Assembly (NCBI GenBank): GCA_947685225.1
Contig: CANTUV010000015.1
Location: forward strand, 5,518,001-5,582,000
Direction: 5' to 3'
DNA: 64,000 nucleotides
Source of the DNA: Garcia nutans
Taxonomy: Eukaryota > Streptophyta > Magnoliopsida > Malpighiales > Euphorbiaceae
Shown here in pieces: positions 11,946 through 23,672 of the stretch (position 1 is the stretch's first letter; each line of letters begins with the position of its first letter). A program made the position numbers and the translations under genes. Under the pieces are notes generated by a model, which made no database searches, was not told the DNA's origin, and worked only from the letters and a program-made list of their open reading frames with translations.

Positions 11946-12255
11946 AGTCAAACAACATGCATTTGGGGTAAAACCTAAGGGAAGTAACTAGGCCAATTAC
12001 ATGAGCTTTAGTCTTTGGGTAAAAAGGCTTAGGTTCCCATAGCATGTATATACCAATCGGTATGAGACTATGAGCGGTTATGCCATTCTCAATCTCCATA
12101 CCTTGAGTGAAAGTATGGTATCCCTCAAATAATATAACACGGGTTACACGGACGTCCTAACTCACGCACGCGATGCAATCTAATATGATGCAATGGATAA
12201 TATCATTATAAGAAAGAATAGAATAATATAAAGACCAACAGAATCAACTTCTCTT
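11946..12255 (-). other. Leader of element D, primer-proximal part
   Basis: Continuation of the D leader, matching 63490-63800 of E and 28701-29030 of F. On the minus strand it holds a short frame from 12099 (MEIENGITAHSL...) also present in F at 28857 and, with a stop, in E near 63640. Otherwise nothing is seen. Confidence 0.75.
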
Positions 12256-12274
12256 ATCCCCAGTGGAGTCGCCA
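12256..12274 (-). other. Primer binding site of element D
   Basis: Minus-strand TGGCGACTCCACTGGGGAT, one base beyond the LTR end. The complement resembles a tRNA 3' end with CCA; Tat/Ogre elements are known to use Arg-tRNA. Element F has the same site with one change (28682-28700). Confidence 0.8.
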
Positions 12275-12275
12275 C

Positions 12276-12540
12276 TATGAGCGGAGATTTTTGCCCCCAC
12301 TCCCGGTTGAATGGTTCTTGCGACTTCGGCACTGTTTAAGCTCGGGGCCTTAGAGAACACGGACCTAAGTCCAGAGAAAATGGAGTCGCCACCTGTGAAC
12401 GGGGATATTCGCCCCCACTCCTGGTGGAATGGTTAGAGAACACGGACTTAAGTCCGGAGAAAATGGAGTCGCCACCTGGACGGGCTGGGAAAAAAGAAAG
12501 GAGTGGATGACTCAATTCCTAAGGAATCCCCAACCCCCTA
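12276..12540 (-). mobile_element. Truncated Tat LTR between elements E and D
   Basis: Minus-strand LTR 3' end (ends CTCATA), matching about the last 180 bp of LTR A. A segment of the terminus carrying GGCGACTCCATTTTCT and the GGAGTGGGGGCGA block is duplicated, so it appears twice. At 12540 the LTR sequence stops and joins the E tandem repeats directly, so about 2 kb of LTR, the PPT and the U3 are missing. It acts as the 3' remnant for E and the 5' LTR for D. Confidence 0.82.
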
Positions 12541-13273
12541 AGACCTGGTTCGAGTTCTAGACTCAATGATAATTATAAGCTCTGGACCTAAGGAAAATTT
12601 GGGTTCTGGACCCAAGCTAAGTTCTGGACTTAGAAATAATTCTAGGTTCTGGACCTAATGGAAAATTTGGGTTCTGGACCCGAGCTAAGTTCTTCGACTT
12701 AGAAATAAATTCTAGGTTCTGGACCTAAGGAAAATTTGGGTTCTGGACCCGAGCTAAGTTCTAGACTTAGAAACAAATTCTAGGTTCTGGACATAAGGAA
12801 AATTTGGGTTCTGGACCCGATTCGAGTTCTGGACTCAAGGATAATTCTAGGTTCTGAATCTAAGGAAAATTTGGGTTTTGGACCCGGTTCGAGTTCTAGA
12901 CTCAAGGAAGATTCTAGGTTCTGGACCTAAGGAAAATTTGGGTTCTGGACCCGGTTCGAGTTCTACCTGAGCTAAGTTCTTAGACTTAGAAATAAATTCT
13001 AGGTTCTGGACATAAGAAAAATTTGGGTTCTGGACCTGAGCTAAGTTTGGGCTTAGAAACAATTCTAGGTTCTAGACATAAGGAAAATTTGGGTTCGGGA
13101 CCCAAGCTAAGTTCTTGACTTAGAAACAAATTCTAGGTTCTGGAGCTAAGTTCTTGACTTAGAAACAAATTCTAGGTTCTGGACCTAAGGAAAATTTGGG
13201 TTCTGGACCCGGTTCGAGTTCTGGACTCAAGGAAGATTCTAGGTTCTGGACCTAAGGAAAATTTGGGTTCTGG
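12541..13273 (-). repeat. Tandem repeats in the 3' UTR of element E
   Basis: About 30 units of 22-25 bp, plus strand text TAGGTTCTGGACCTAAGG and GGGTTCTGGACCCG. They are the inverse of the array in element A. Element G is inserted in the array at 13273. Confidence 0.9.
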
Positions 13274-15996
13274 TGTAATATCCCAAAGTGTGCCCTAGAA
13301 GTTTTGATATAATTGTTGTTTTATTTGGATTTAATTTATGTGTGTAATTGGAAAGAGAAAGAAGTGAAGAGAGTGTATATGTTGTATATATGGAAATATA
13401 TACAACATATACACAAGTCAAAGTGAGTTATAGTCAAAGAAGATATTTATTTATTTTTGAATTAATGAAATTAATTAAAAGAATATTAAGTGAGTGGAAG
13501 AGATTAAATGGAATATTTTAATATTAAATATTGCTTGGAGGAGATTTAAAGAGAGAGTAGAGTTGACTTTGCCTTTCATTTTTATTTCTTTTCTTTTCTC
13601 TTTGGGTTGGCTGGGCATCAAGGAAGCAAGAGAGCAAGAGAGGGTTTTTGATTTCTAAGAGCAAATTGAAGGAGGATTCAAGTGATTAAGTTGGAAAATT
13701 TTGAAGTTTCATCAACTTTGGTATGTTCTCTCTTGATTTCCCTTGTTTTATTTGAGTTGTGATTGAGTTTGCTTGTTGATTTGTGATAGTGTGATTATGT
13801 TTGATTATGGTATGTTTGGAAGTGTTGGTATTGAATTAAAGATAAGAAGTTAAGTTGGTGTTGGTGTTGGAAGTGTATGAGTTGTGTTGTGTTAAGGTTG
13901 TGTATTGGTGATTTTTGTTGTAGATGTTGAATTTGGTTAATTTTTTTTGTTAATCTTCATGGTAATTGTGTTTGATGGAGTTAGAAGCATAGAATATGTG
14001 AATTTGTTCCGAAACAGAAGCCTCTTGGATGCCACGCCCGTGGCCCTTGGCTGCCACGACCGTGGTCAATGGAAGCCATGGCCGTGGGGTTTTGAGCAAG
14101 GGAGGCAGAACCATTTCTTAACCCATGCCCGTGGGGGTTGGGAGGCCACTACCGTGGGGTCCTAGGGAGAGATGTTGATTTGTAATTTGTGAATTATGGG
14201 TCTAGTTTGAGGTTAATAAGTGAATAATTGCATTGGAATTCATGTGAATTGGTATTAAGTGTGTATATGTTCCTTTTTGGATTAGGTTGTGAGAAGTTGA
14301 ATTGCCCTAACCTAAGTGGTGAAGAATTCTTGGAAGAGGAAGGTTGTAGATTGGTGTGAGTTGTTCTTAAGGTAAGTACAAACTACATGGTTGCATACAT
14401 TTACATGATTATGATACTTAACATATTTGATTGTACATATGTTAAGTAATTGATTACATTGTTAAAACATTTGATGAATGTTATGATTTGTATAATGTAA
14501 ATGATTGATGAGCATTTAAAATGTATGTTAATGCAATTGGTTGTGTACACTTGAATGATGAATTGATTTAATGTGATTTAGGATATAATGAGATGTGAAG
14601 CCAATGTGATTGGTTATGATGATTAAAATGAAATAGATGGGGCATGTTTGCCTAGATAATGATATTCAATGCAATTAATTATGTATACTCTATTGATGAG
14701 ATGTGGAGCCATGGTTGTTGGCTATAATGATGCAAATGAGATGATTGAGGCATGGTTGCCTATTTGATTATGAAAATGAAATGAGAAATGAATTGAGAAA
14801 GAAATTTATAAAGATATAAATGAAATGATTGTATGCCTAATAAGTTATTCAATTTTCAGAGTTCTGGGTTTGGCGGTATGCCTATGAATCACTGAATAGG
14901 TGAAAAGACCGGGTCGTAAGCCGATTCCAGTTGAAAAATGTGAAATATGATGTTTTTGGGGTGAAAAGACTGGGTCGTAAGCCTCAAAAATAGTAACAGT
15001 CTTGCCGGGTTGAGGATTTCCTCGGGTTTAGCTGGGTTGAGGTCCAAGAGACTGGGTCTGTTACACTAAGCCTCAAAAACAGTAACAGTCTTGCCGGGTT
15101 GAGGATCACCTCGGGTCTAGCAGAGTTGAGGTCCAAGAGACTGGGTCTGTTACATTATCCATGGATAGAGATATATATATATCGCCTACAGGCTTGATGA
15201 TTGTGATTATGGACCAAAGCAGTAACTCTGAACTTTGAATAACATATTAGTTTTCTTTTGGGCCCATGCTTGTGTTTGTTTTCAATGTGATTCTTGAATG
15301 TTGAAACAAATGAATAATGAGATACATGCGTGTCTTTGCTTTAATGAAACTATGAAGATACAACATGAATGTTTTGATAAGTTATTTAGTAATGTAAGAT
15401 TTTGAAATGTAATATTCTTTTGAGTTGTTTTTGAAACTTGATTGAGTGACATTGGCATTGCATTGAAGCATAATATTATTATAATTGTACCACTAAGCAG
15501 TTGGCTTAGCGCGATTGTGGTTCATCGCGCAGGTGACAGGAAAGAACCAGAGAGTTCCTCTAGGCCAAGTCAAGTCTAGATTTGAGGGGTTGATAGTGGA
15601 CTTAAAGATCAAAGACATACTGCCAAACATGTATAAACTTTATGTTTTGAAAAACTTGAGTTTTGATGTATATGTATTTGTGAATATGTATTTTTGATGT
15701 ATATAAATATAATTGTAAATACCACTATATTTCCGCTGTGTATTTAATGAAAGTTTTGCCTATTAGACTCTATAATATAATTTGAAGGTTTCTTATGATG
15801 CTATTGCTGATACTTAACCGATAACCTTTTTATCTACTGTGTTTTATAAAATAACTTAAATGTTTTAAATTTGTTCATATTATGTTAAAGGGATGATTTG
15901 TGTATTTTGTAAACCATAGCATTCCTATATTCAGTATATGTATATTACGGATACAGTGGTATGTAGTGTGCGTATACGGGGTATAGGAGTGTTACA
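13274..15996 (+). mobile_element. 5' LTR of element G (2723 bp)
   Basis: TGTAATATCCC...GTGTTACA. It is highly similar to the second LTR (20852-23559), with scattered substitutions and small indels. Landmarks: GCCACG..CGTGGC palindromes (14031-14160), a cassette bounded by 19-bp inverted repeats (14845-14863 and 15224-15242, two mismatches), and two adjacent hairpins (15493-15509 and 15509-15530). Within the cassette a unit with AGTAACAGTCTTGCCGGGTT occurs twice. Confidence 0.93.
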
Positions 15997-16003
15997 ATTG
16001 TTT

Positions 16004-16016
16004 TGGTATTAGAGCC
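16004..16016 (+). other. Primer binding site of element G
   Basis: TGGTATTAGAGCC, seven bases after the LTR. It matches the initiator-Met-tRNA site TGGTATCAGAGCC with one change; the intact form is at 23567-23579 and in B. Confidence 0.85.
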
Positions 16017-16163
16017 TAGGTTTGAGATTCTCAACCTAGGTCAATTGTAAGAAAAAGAATATTTTGATTTTAAAAGTTGGTTTTCAATTAAGATACATGT
16101 TTTGGTATTGGCAGTCTTCGATCTTTAATGAGGTATATTCTGCTGTGTTTGCAGATATAGGTA

Positions 16164-17417
16164 GTGATGGCATCTCAGTCACGTCAGTCTGTAGAAGGAA
16201 GTGCTGAGAGTGTAGCTCCTAAAGAGAGTAGAGATAGAGCTAGAGTTGATAGAGTTAGTGAGGCACCTGTTTCTGTGCCAGAGAGATCAGCTGCTGATGA
16301 AGTTCCGCCGGGTTGGTTACGGCATATGGTAGAATTGTTGAGGCAAGCTCCGGTACAGCAGCCACCACCACCACCACAGCCTCAAGTGCCAGTGAGACAT
16401 TATGATAAGTTGAGGAAGTATGGGGCTGAGGATTTCTTAGGCACTATAGATCCTGCAGTGGCTGAGCAGTGGTTAGATAAAGTGCAGAGGATATTTATTC
16501 AGTTGCAAGCCACCCCTGATGAGAAATTTGATTATGCTAGATCCTTACTGCAGAAAGATGCTTATGACTGGTGGAAGACGGTTCCTCATGCCATGGATGA
16601 TCCACCTACTTTAACTTATGGGGATTTTCTAAGGGAGTTCGAGCAGAAATATACTCTGAGGGAGTATAAAGATGTTAAGAAGATGGAATTCCTGAATTTG
16701 AGGCAAGACAACCGGACAGTGACAAAATATGAGATTGAGTACATTCGGTTGAGTCACTATGCCGGTGGGATTATCTATGATGAAATTGACCAGTGCAGAA
16801 GATTTGAGGAGGGGTTGAGGCCCTCTATTATGTGCATTGTTGCTGGTTCTCGGTACCAGGATTTCTCTCAGTTAGTTGCAGCAGCTAGAAGTGTTGAGAG
16901 AGCTCAAGGTATTGCAGTAGCTGCTATTGAGGAGGAGACCAGAGTAAGGAGATCCCAGTTTGAGGCAGGGTCTTCGTCTATGAAGAGGGGCCGAGGAAGT
17001 TTTATTCCGAGGACTAGTAGGAGCCAGAGGCAGTCGGGCAGATCAGTTCAGTATCAAAGGCAGAGACCGAGACCTACAGCTTTTGTATCTAGTGCTCCGA
17101 CTCCAGTGGTTCAGAGGTCTACTCTACCTGTATGTGAGCTTTGTGGTAGGAACCATGGGGGTGTTTGTTGGAAGGTTGGTGGAACGGCTGGGTGTTTCAG
17201 ATATGGGTCACCAGCTCATTTTATTAGATATTTTGTCCTGAGATGCAGGAGCATAGGCAGGCAGATACTGCAGCTTCTCGACCTAGTGTCAACAGAGGTG
17301 GTCGAGGGGGCAGAGGTTTCAGTAGAGGTGGTTGACCCAGGGTTAGTCAGAGAGGAGGATCTTCATCCAGAGGCAGTAGGCCAGATGAGGCCGGATCTTC
17401 TCAGAGAGTTTATGTGA
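16164..17417 (+). pseudogene. gag: gag of element G, frameshifted
   Basis: Gag of a Tekay-like chromovirus, 417 codons open. After a polar N-terminus with a proline run it has the capsid block from RHYDKLRKYGAEDFLG (about residue 78) to about residue 240, then a basic Arg/Ser region. The zinc knuckle is spoiled: the second Cys of CX2CX4HX4C is Tyr, and a 2-base insertion near 17232 moves the frame before the last Cys. Compared with the intact protein of B the rest of gag lies in another frame with stops near 17338 and 17428. Start chosen by alignment to B. Confidence 0.9.
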
Positions 17418-17529
17418 TGCAGTGGTAGCTGGATGCTTCAGCAGTTAGAGCGGGTACATTCTCTTTATTTGGCATTTCAGTTCTTGCTTTGATTGATCCA
17501 GGATCTACTCATTCATACATAAGTGCATC

Positions 17530-18645
17530 TTGCCTGTGTCTGAATTGCATTCAGAGTCCTTAGGATTTGATGTCTTAGTGACAAATCCTTTAGGACATAG
17601 TGTTGTGGTGAGTAAGGTGCATAGTGATAGTGCAGTTGTGGTTCAAGGTGAGGAGTTTCTTGGTGGTTTGATTGAAATGCCTTTTAAGGAGTATGATTTG
17701 ATCTTAGGCATGGATTGGTTGTCTAAGCATGGAGCTGTGGTAGACTATCAAAAGAAGTATGTTACGTTAAGAACCGGTGATGGTAGATATGTGATGGTAT
17801 CTAGTGAGCAGAGACAACTTGCATCCTTGTTTGTTTCAGCTGTAGCAGCTAGAAAGTTGATTAGAAAAGGGTGTGATGCTTATCTTGCTCATGTTGTGGA
17901 TACTAGAGTAGTGGGTTCTCAACTTGACAATATAACCACAGTTGTAGATTTTCCGGATGTGTTTCCTGAGGAGTTGCCAGGGTTACCCCCTGAGAGAGAG
18001 GTTGAGTTTGGTATCGAATTGTTTCCTGGTACCACACCCATCTCTATTACTCCTTATCGAATGGCACCTGCTGAGTTGAGAGAGTTGAAGGTGCAGTTGC
18101 AGGAGTTGTTGGATAAAGGGTTTGTTCGCCCTAGTGTTTCTCCGTGGGGAGCTCCTGTTTTGTTTGTGAAGAAGAAGGATGGTACTTTGAGGTTATGCAT
18201 TGATTATAGGCAATTGAACAAAGTGACTATCAAGAATAAGTATTATTTGCCTAGAATTAATGATCTCTTTGATCAGTTAAAGGGAGCAGCAGTGTTTTCC
18301 AAGATTGATTTGAGATTGGGGTACCATCAATTGAGAGTTAGAGCTGAAGATGTTCCTAAGACAACTTTCCACACAAGATATGGGCATTATGAGTTCTTAG
18401 TGATGCCTTTTGGGTTGACGAATGCACCTGCAGCTTTCATGGATTTGATGAATAGGGTGTTTAGGCCCTATCTGGATCAGTTTGTGGTAGTCTTCATTGA
18501 CGATATTTTAGTGTATTCGCGTAATGAAAAGGAGCATGACAAGCATTTGCGGATTTTGTTGCAGACCTTGAGAGAGAAGCAATTGTATGCTAAGCTGTCG
18601 AAGTGTGAGTTTTGGCTTGACCAATTACTTTTCTGGGTCATATAG
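17530..18645 (+). pseudogene. pol: Protease and reverse transcriptase of element G
   Basis: Continues pol after a frameshift near 17530; the protease active-site text DPGSTHSYIS lies just upstream (about 17495) in another frame. The open frame holds the protease remainder (LGMDWLSKHG), then the RT with DYRQLNK, KIDLRLGYHQL, MPFGLTNAPAAF and the catalytic FIDDILVYS. The frame ends near 18640, where one base is missing relative to B, giving an early TAG. There is no true ATG at the left edge; this is an internal segment. Confidence 0.92.
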
Positions 18646-18692
18646 TTTCAGCAGATGGTATTAAAGTTGATTCAAGTAAAGTTGAAGCTATT

Positions 18693-20240
18693 TTGAATTG
18701 GAGTCCACCGAAGTCAGTGACTGAAGTTAGAAGTTTTCTATGTTTGGCAGGCTATTATCGACGGTTTATGAAAGGTTTTTCTTTGATAGCTACTCCACTC
18801 ACCATATTGCTTCGAAAGGGAGTTAGATTTGTGTGGACAGATCAGTGTCAAGCTAGTTTTGAGCAGTTGAAAGAAATGTTGACTCAAGCGCCTGTTCTTA
18901 CTTTACCTGTGGAAGATAAACCATATGTGATTTACAGTGATGCTTCACATAATGGTTTAGGATGTGTTTTGATGCAAGAGGGTAAAGTTGTAGCTTATGC
19001 TTCTCGGCAGTTGAAGCCGCATGAGCTTAATTATCCGACGCATGATTTGGAGTTGTCAGCTATCGTGTTTGCTTTGAAGATTTGGCGACACTACTTGTAT
19101 GGGGAGAAGTGTTTTATCTATACGGATCATAAGAGTTTGAAATATTTGGGTGTTCAGAGGGAGTTGAATCTTCGGCAAAGGCGATGGTTGGAGTTGATCA
19201 AAGACTACGACTACTTGATTGATTATCATCCGGGTAAGGTGAATGTTGTTGCTGATGCCTTGAGTCAGAAGTCTTTGGCAGGTTTGACTATGTATTCGCT
19301 CTCGTTGCTTGTTGAGTTGAGAGCGTTGCATGCTAATTTTAAATCATGTGATGATGGGGCATTGTTGGCTCAGTTGCAGTTGAGACCAGTATTGTTGGAT
19401 CAGATTAAGGAGGCTCAATTGGCTGATGAGAAAATTCAGAAGATTGTGTCAGATTGCCAAAATGGGGAGAGCCGAGATTTCCATGTGAGAAATGATGGTA
19501 GCCTTTGGTTCAAGGATAGATTGTGTGTTCCTGATGATGCTAGTTTGAGAAAGGTTATTTTAGAGGAAGCACACCAATCAGTTTTTGCTATGCATCCTGG
19601 AAGTACAAAGATGTATCAGGATTTGAAACAGCATTATTGGTGGTCAGGTATGAAGAGAGACATAGCGGAGTTTGTATCCAAGTGCCTCACGTGCCAGAGG
19701 GTAAAAGCTGAGCATCAAATTCCAATAGGGTTGCTTCAACCTTTAGCAGTGCCTAAATGGAAATGGGAAAGAGTGACAATGGATTTTGTATCTGGTTTGC
19801 CATTAACTCAGAAGAAGCATGATGCTATCTGGGTGATTGTTGATCGGTTGACAAAGACAGCTCATTTTCTTCCAGTTAGAATGGACTATTCTCTTGAGAG
19901 ACTGGCTGAGCTGTATATCAATGAGATAGTGAAGTTGCATGGAGTCCCGATTTCTTTGGTGTCTGATCGAGATCCCCGGTTCACTTCAAGGTTTTGGAAG
20001 AGTTTGCATGGTGCATTGGGTTCTCGATTGCACTTTAGTACTGCTTTTCATCCACAGACAGATGGGCAGTCAGAGAGAGTGATACAGATTATTGAGGATA
20101 TGTTGAGAAGTTGTGTAATTGATTTTTCAGGAAGTTGGGACAGATTTATGCCACTTGTGGAATTTGCTTACAACAACAATCATCAATCCAGTATTGGTAT
20201 GGCACCATTTGAGGCATTGAACGCCTTTATGTTGGAATGA
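18693..20240 (+). pseudogene. pol: RNase H and integrase of element G
   Basis: 515 open codons continuing pol. It has the RT connection (SFLCLAGYYRRF), RNase H with VIYSDASHNGLGCVL, THDLELSAIV and YTDHKSL, the integrase zinc region (HPGSTKMYQD..CLTCQ), and the DDE core: Asp in VTMDFVSGLP, Asp in LVSDRDPRF, Glu in DGQSERVIQI. It ends at 20240 because about 20 bases present in B are deleted after FEAL, shifting the frame. Confidence 0.92.
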
Positions 20241-20271
20241 ACTTGGAGAAGGCAAATTAGTTGGTCCTGAT

Positions 20272-20805
20272 TTGGTTAAAGAGACGGAAGAGAAAGTGAA
20301 GATAATTCGGGATCGGTTGAAAGCAGCTTTAGATAGGCAAAAATCTTATTCAAATTTGAAGAGGAGAGACATAGAGTTCAATGTTGGAGATAAAGTATTC
20401 CTGAAAGTGTCTCCTTGGAAAAAAATTTTAAGATTTGGTCGAAGAGGGAAGCTGAGTCCTCGTTTTATTGGTCCGTATGAAATTTTAGAAAGAGTTGGAC
20501 CAGTTGCTTATCATCTTGCTTTGCCGCCTGAGTTGGATAGAATCCACAATGTCTTCCATGTTTCTATGTTGCGGAGGTACAGATCAGATCCATCTCATGT
20601 TTTACCAGTTGAATCCATTGAGGTGAGTTCGGATCTGACTTTTGAGGAAGAACCAATTGCTATTCTGGCACATGAAGTGAAAGAGTTGAGGAATAAGAAA
20701 GTGCTATTGGTGAAAGTTCTTTGGAAGAATCATGGTAGAGAAAAGGCAACTTTGGAGAGTGAGCAAGCAATGCGAGAGCAACATCCTCAACTGTTTCAGA
20801 CTTGA
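20272..20805 (+). pseudogene. pol: Integrase C-terminus and chromodomain of element G
   Basis: Last part of pol in its own frame because of the upstream deletion. It has the GPY/F region (PRFIGPYEILERVGPVAY), the HNVFHVSMLRRY block, and a C-terminal chromodomain-like segment (about the last 50 residues: EVKELRNKKVLLVKVLWKNH). Chromodomains steer integration into marked chromatin. It stops 46 bases before the 3' LTR. Confidence 0.9.
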
Positions 20806-20838
20806 TATCAGGTAATTTCGAGGGCAAAATTTCTTTTT

Positions 20839-20851
20839 AGAGGGGGAGAAT
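20839..20851 (+). other. Polypurine tract of element G
   Basis: AGAGGGGGAGAAT just before the second LTR; the same tract occurs inverted in B at 47145-47158. Confidence 0.85.
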
Positions 20852-23559
20852 TATAATATCCCAAAGTGTGCCCTAGAAGTTTTGATATGATTGTTGTTTT
20901 ATTTGGATTTAATGTATATGTGTAATTGGAAAGAGAAAGAAGTGAAGAGAGTGTATATGTTGTATATATGGAAATATATACAACATCTACACAAGTCAAA
21001 GTGAGTTATAGTCAAAGAAGATATTTATTTATTTTTGAATTAATGAAATTAATTAAAAGAATATTAAGTGAGTGGAAGAGATTAAATGGAATATTTTAAT
21101 ATTAAATATTGTTTGGAGGAGATTTAAAGAGAGAGTAGAGTTGACTTTGCCTTTCATTTTAATTTCTTTTCTTTTCTCTTTGGGTTGGCCGGGCATCAAG
21201 GAAGCAAGAGAGCAAGAGAGGGTTTTTGATTTCTAAGAGCAAATTGAAGGAGGTTTCAAGTGATTAACTTGGAAAATTTTGAAGTTTCATCAACTTTGGT
21301 AAGTTCTCTCTTGATTTCCCTTGTTTTATTTGAGTTGTGATTGAGTTTGCTTGTTGATTTGTGATAGTGTGATTATGTTTGATTATGGTATGTTTGGAAG
21401 TGTTGGTATTGAATTAAAGATAAGAAGTTAAGTTGGTGTTGGTGTTGGAAGTGTATGAGTTGTGTTGTGTTAAGGCTGTGTATTGGTTATTTTTGTTGTA
21501 GATGTTGAATTTGGTTAATTGTTTTTGTTAATCTTCATGGTAATTGTGTTTGATGGAGTTAGAAGCATAGAATATGTGAATTTGGTCCGAAACAGAAGCA
21601 TCTTGGATGCCACGCCCGTGGCCCTTGGCTGCCACGACCGTGGTCAATGGAAGCCATGGCCGTGGGGTTTTGAGCAAGGGAGGCAGAACCATTTCTTAAC
21701 CCACGCCCGTGGGGGTTGGGAGGCCACGATCGTGGGGTCCTAGGGAGAGATGTTGATTTGTAATTTGTGATTTATGGGTCTAGTTTGAGGTTAATAAGTG
21801 AATAATTGCATTGGAATTCATGTGAATTGGTATTAAGTGTGTATATGTTCCTTTTTGGATTAGGTTGTGAGAAGTTAAGTGGTGAAGAATTCTTGGAAGA
21901 GGAAGGTTGTAGATTGATGTGAGTTGTTCTTAAGGTAAGTACAAACTACATGGTTGCATACATTTACATGATTATGATACTTAACATAATTGATTGTACA
22001 TATGTTAAGTAATTGATTACATTGTTAAAACATTTGATGAATGTTATGATTTGTACAATGTAAATGATTGATGAGCATTTAAAATGTATGTTAATGCAAT
22101 TGGTTGTGTACACTTGAATGATGAATTGATTTAATGTGATTTAGGATAGAATGAGATGTGAAGCCAATGTGATTGGTTATGATGATTAAAATGAAATAGA
22201 TGGGGCATGTTTGCTTAGATAATGATATTCAATGCAATTAATTATGTATACTCTGTTGATGAGATGTGGAGCCATGGTTGTTGGCTATAATGATGCAAAT
22301 GAGATGATTGAGGCATGGTTGCCTATTTGATTATGAAAATGAAATGAGAAAGAAATTTATAAAGATATAAATGAAATGATTGTATGCCTAATAAGTTATT
22401 CAATTTTCAGAGTTCTGGGTTTGGCGGTATGCCTATGAATCACTGGATAGGTGAAAAGACCGGGTCGTAAGCCGATTCCAGTTGTAAAATGTGAAATATG
22501 TGAAATATGATGTTTTTGGGGTGAAAAGACTGGGTTGTAAGCCTCAAAAATAGTAACAGTCTTGCCGGGTTGAGGATTTCCTCGGGTTTAGCCGGGTTGA
22601 GGTCCAAGAGACTGGGTCTGTTACACTAAGCCTCAAAATTAGTAACAGTCTTGCCGGGTTGAGGATCACCTCGGGTCTAGCCGAGTTGAGGTCCAAGAGA
22701 CTGGGTCTGTTACACTATCCATGGATAGAGATATATATATATCGCCTACGGGCTTGATGATTGTGATTATGGACCAAAGCAGTAACTCTGAACTTTGAAT
22801 AACATATTAGTTTTCTTTTGGGCCCATGCTTGTGTTTGTTTTCAATGTGATTCTTGAATGTTGAAACAAATGAATAATGAGATACATGCTTGTCTTTGCT
22901 TTAATGAAACTATGAAGATACAACATGAATGTTTTGATAAGTTATTTAATAATGTAAGATTTTGAAATGTAATATTCTTTTGAGTTGTTTATGAAACTTG
23001 ATTGTGTGACATTGGCATTGCATTGAAGCATAATATTATTGTAGTTTGTACCACTAAGCCATTGACTTAGTGCGATTATGGTTCATCGCGCAGGTGACAG
23101 GGAAGAACCAGAGAGTTCCTCTAGGCCGAGTCGAGTCTAGATTTTGAGGGGTTGATAGTGGAGCTTAAAGATCAAAGACATACTGCCAAACATGTATAAA
23201 CTTTATGTTTTGAAAAACTTGAGTTTTGATGTATATGTATTTGTGAATATGTATTTTTGATGTGTATAAATATAATTCTAAATACCACTATATTTCCGTT
23301 GCGTATTTAATGAAAGTTTTGCCTATTAGACTCTATAATATAATTTGAAGGTTTCTTATGATGTTATTACCGATACTTAACCGATAACCTTTTTATCTAC
23401 TGTGTTTTATAAAATAACTTAAATGTTTTAAATTTGTTCATATTATGTTAAAGGGATGATTTGTGTATTTTGTAAACCGTAGCATTCCTATATTCAGTAT
23501 ATGTATATTATGGATACAGTGGTATGTAGTGTGCGTATACGGGGTATAAGAGTGTTACA
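20852..23559 (+). mobile_element. Second LTR of element G (2708 bp)
   Basis: Aligns end to end with 13274-15996. The terminal TG is changed to TA. It keeps the GCCACG palindromes (21608-21740), the inverted-repeat cassette and the double hairpin (about 23053-23090). Confidence 0.93.
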
Positions 23560-23672
23560 ATTGTTTTGGTATCAGAGCCTAGGTTTGAGATTCTCAACCT
23601 AGGTCAATTGTAAGAAAAAGAATATTTTGATTTTAAAAGTTGGTTTTCAATTAAGATACATGTTTTGGTATT
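23560..23672 (+). mobile_element. Second copy of G primer site and internal start
   Basis: 113 bp matching 15997-16108, including an exact TGGTATCAGAGCC primer site (23567-23579). It should not follow a 3' LTR, so it marks a tandem LTR-internal arrangement. It ends abruptly at E's AT-rich block. Confidence 0.9.

Larger units (their letters stand above)
13274..23672 (+). mobile_element. Tekay-like element G with an extra partial internal region
   Basis: Structure LTR (13274-15996), internal (15997-20851), LTR (20852-23559), then 113 bp that repeat the start of the internal region including the primer site (23560-23672). This is the left part of an LTR-int-LTR-int array. The right end joins E's AT-rich promoter block, and some E sequence that should follow the repeats is missing, so a deletion removed the second internal region and any third LTR. 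Target duplication is therefore lost. gag-pol is broken by frameshifts. Confidence 0.88.
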
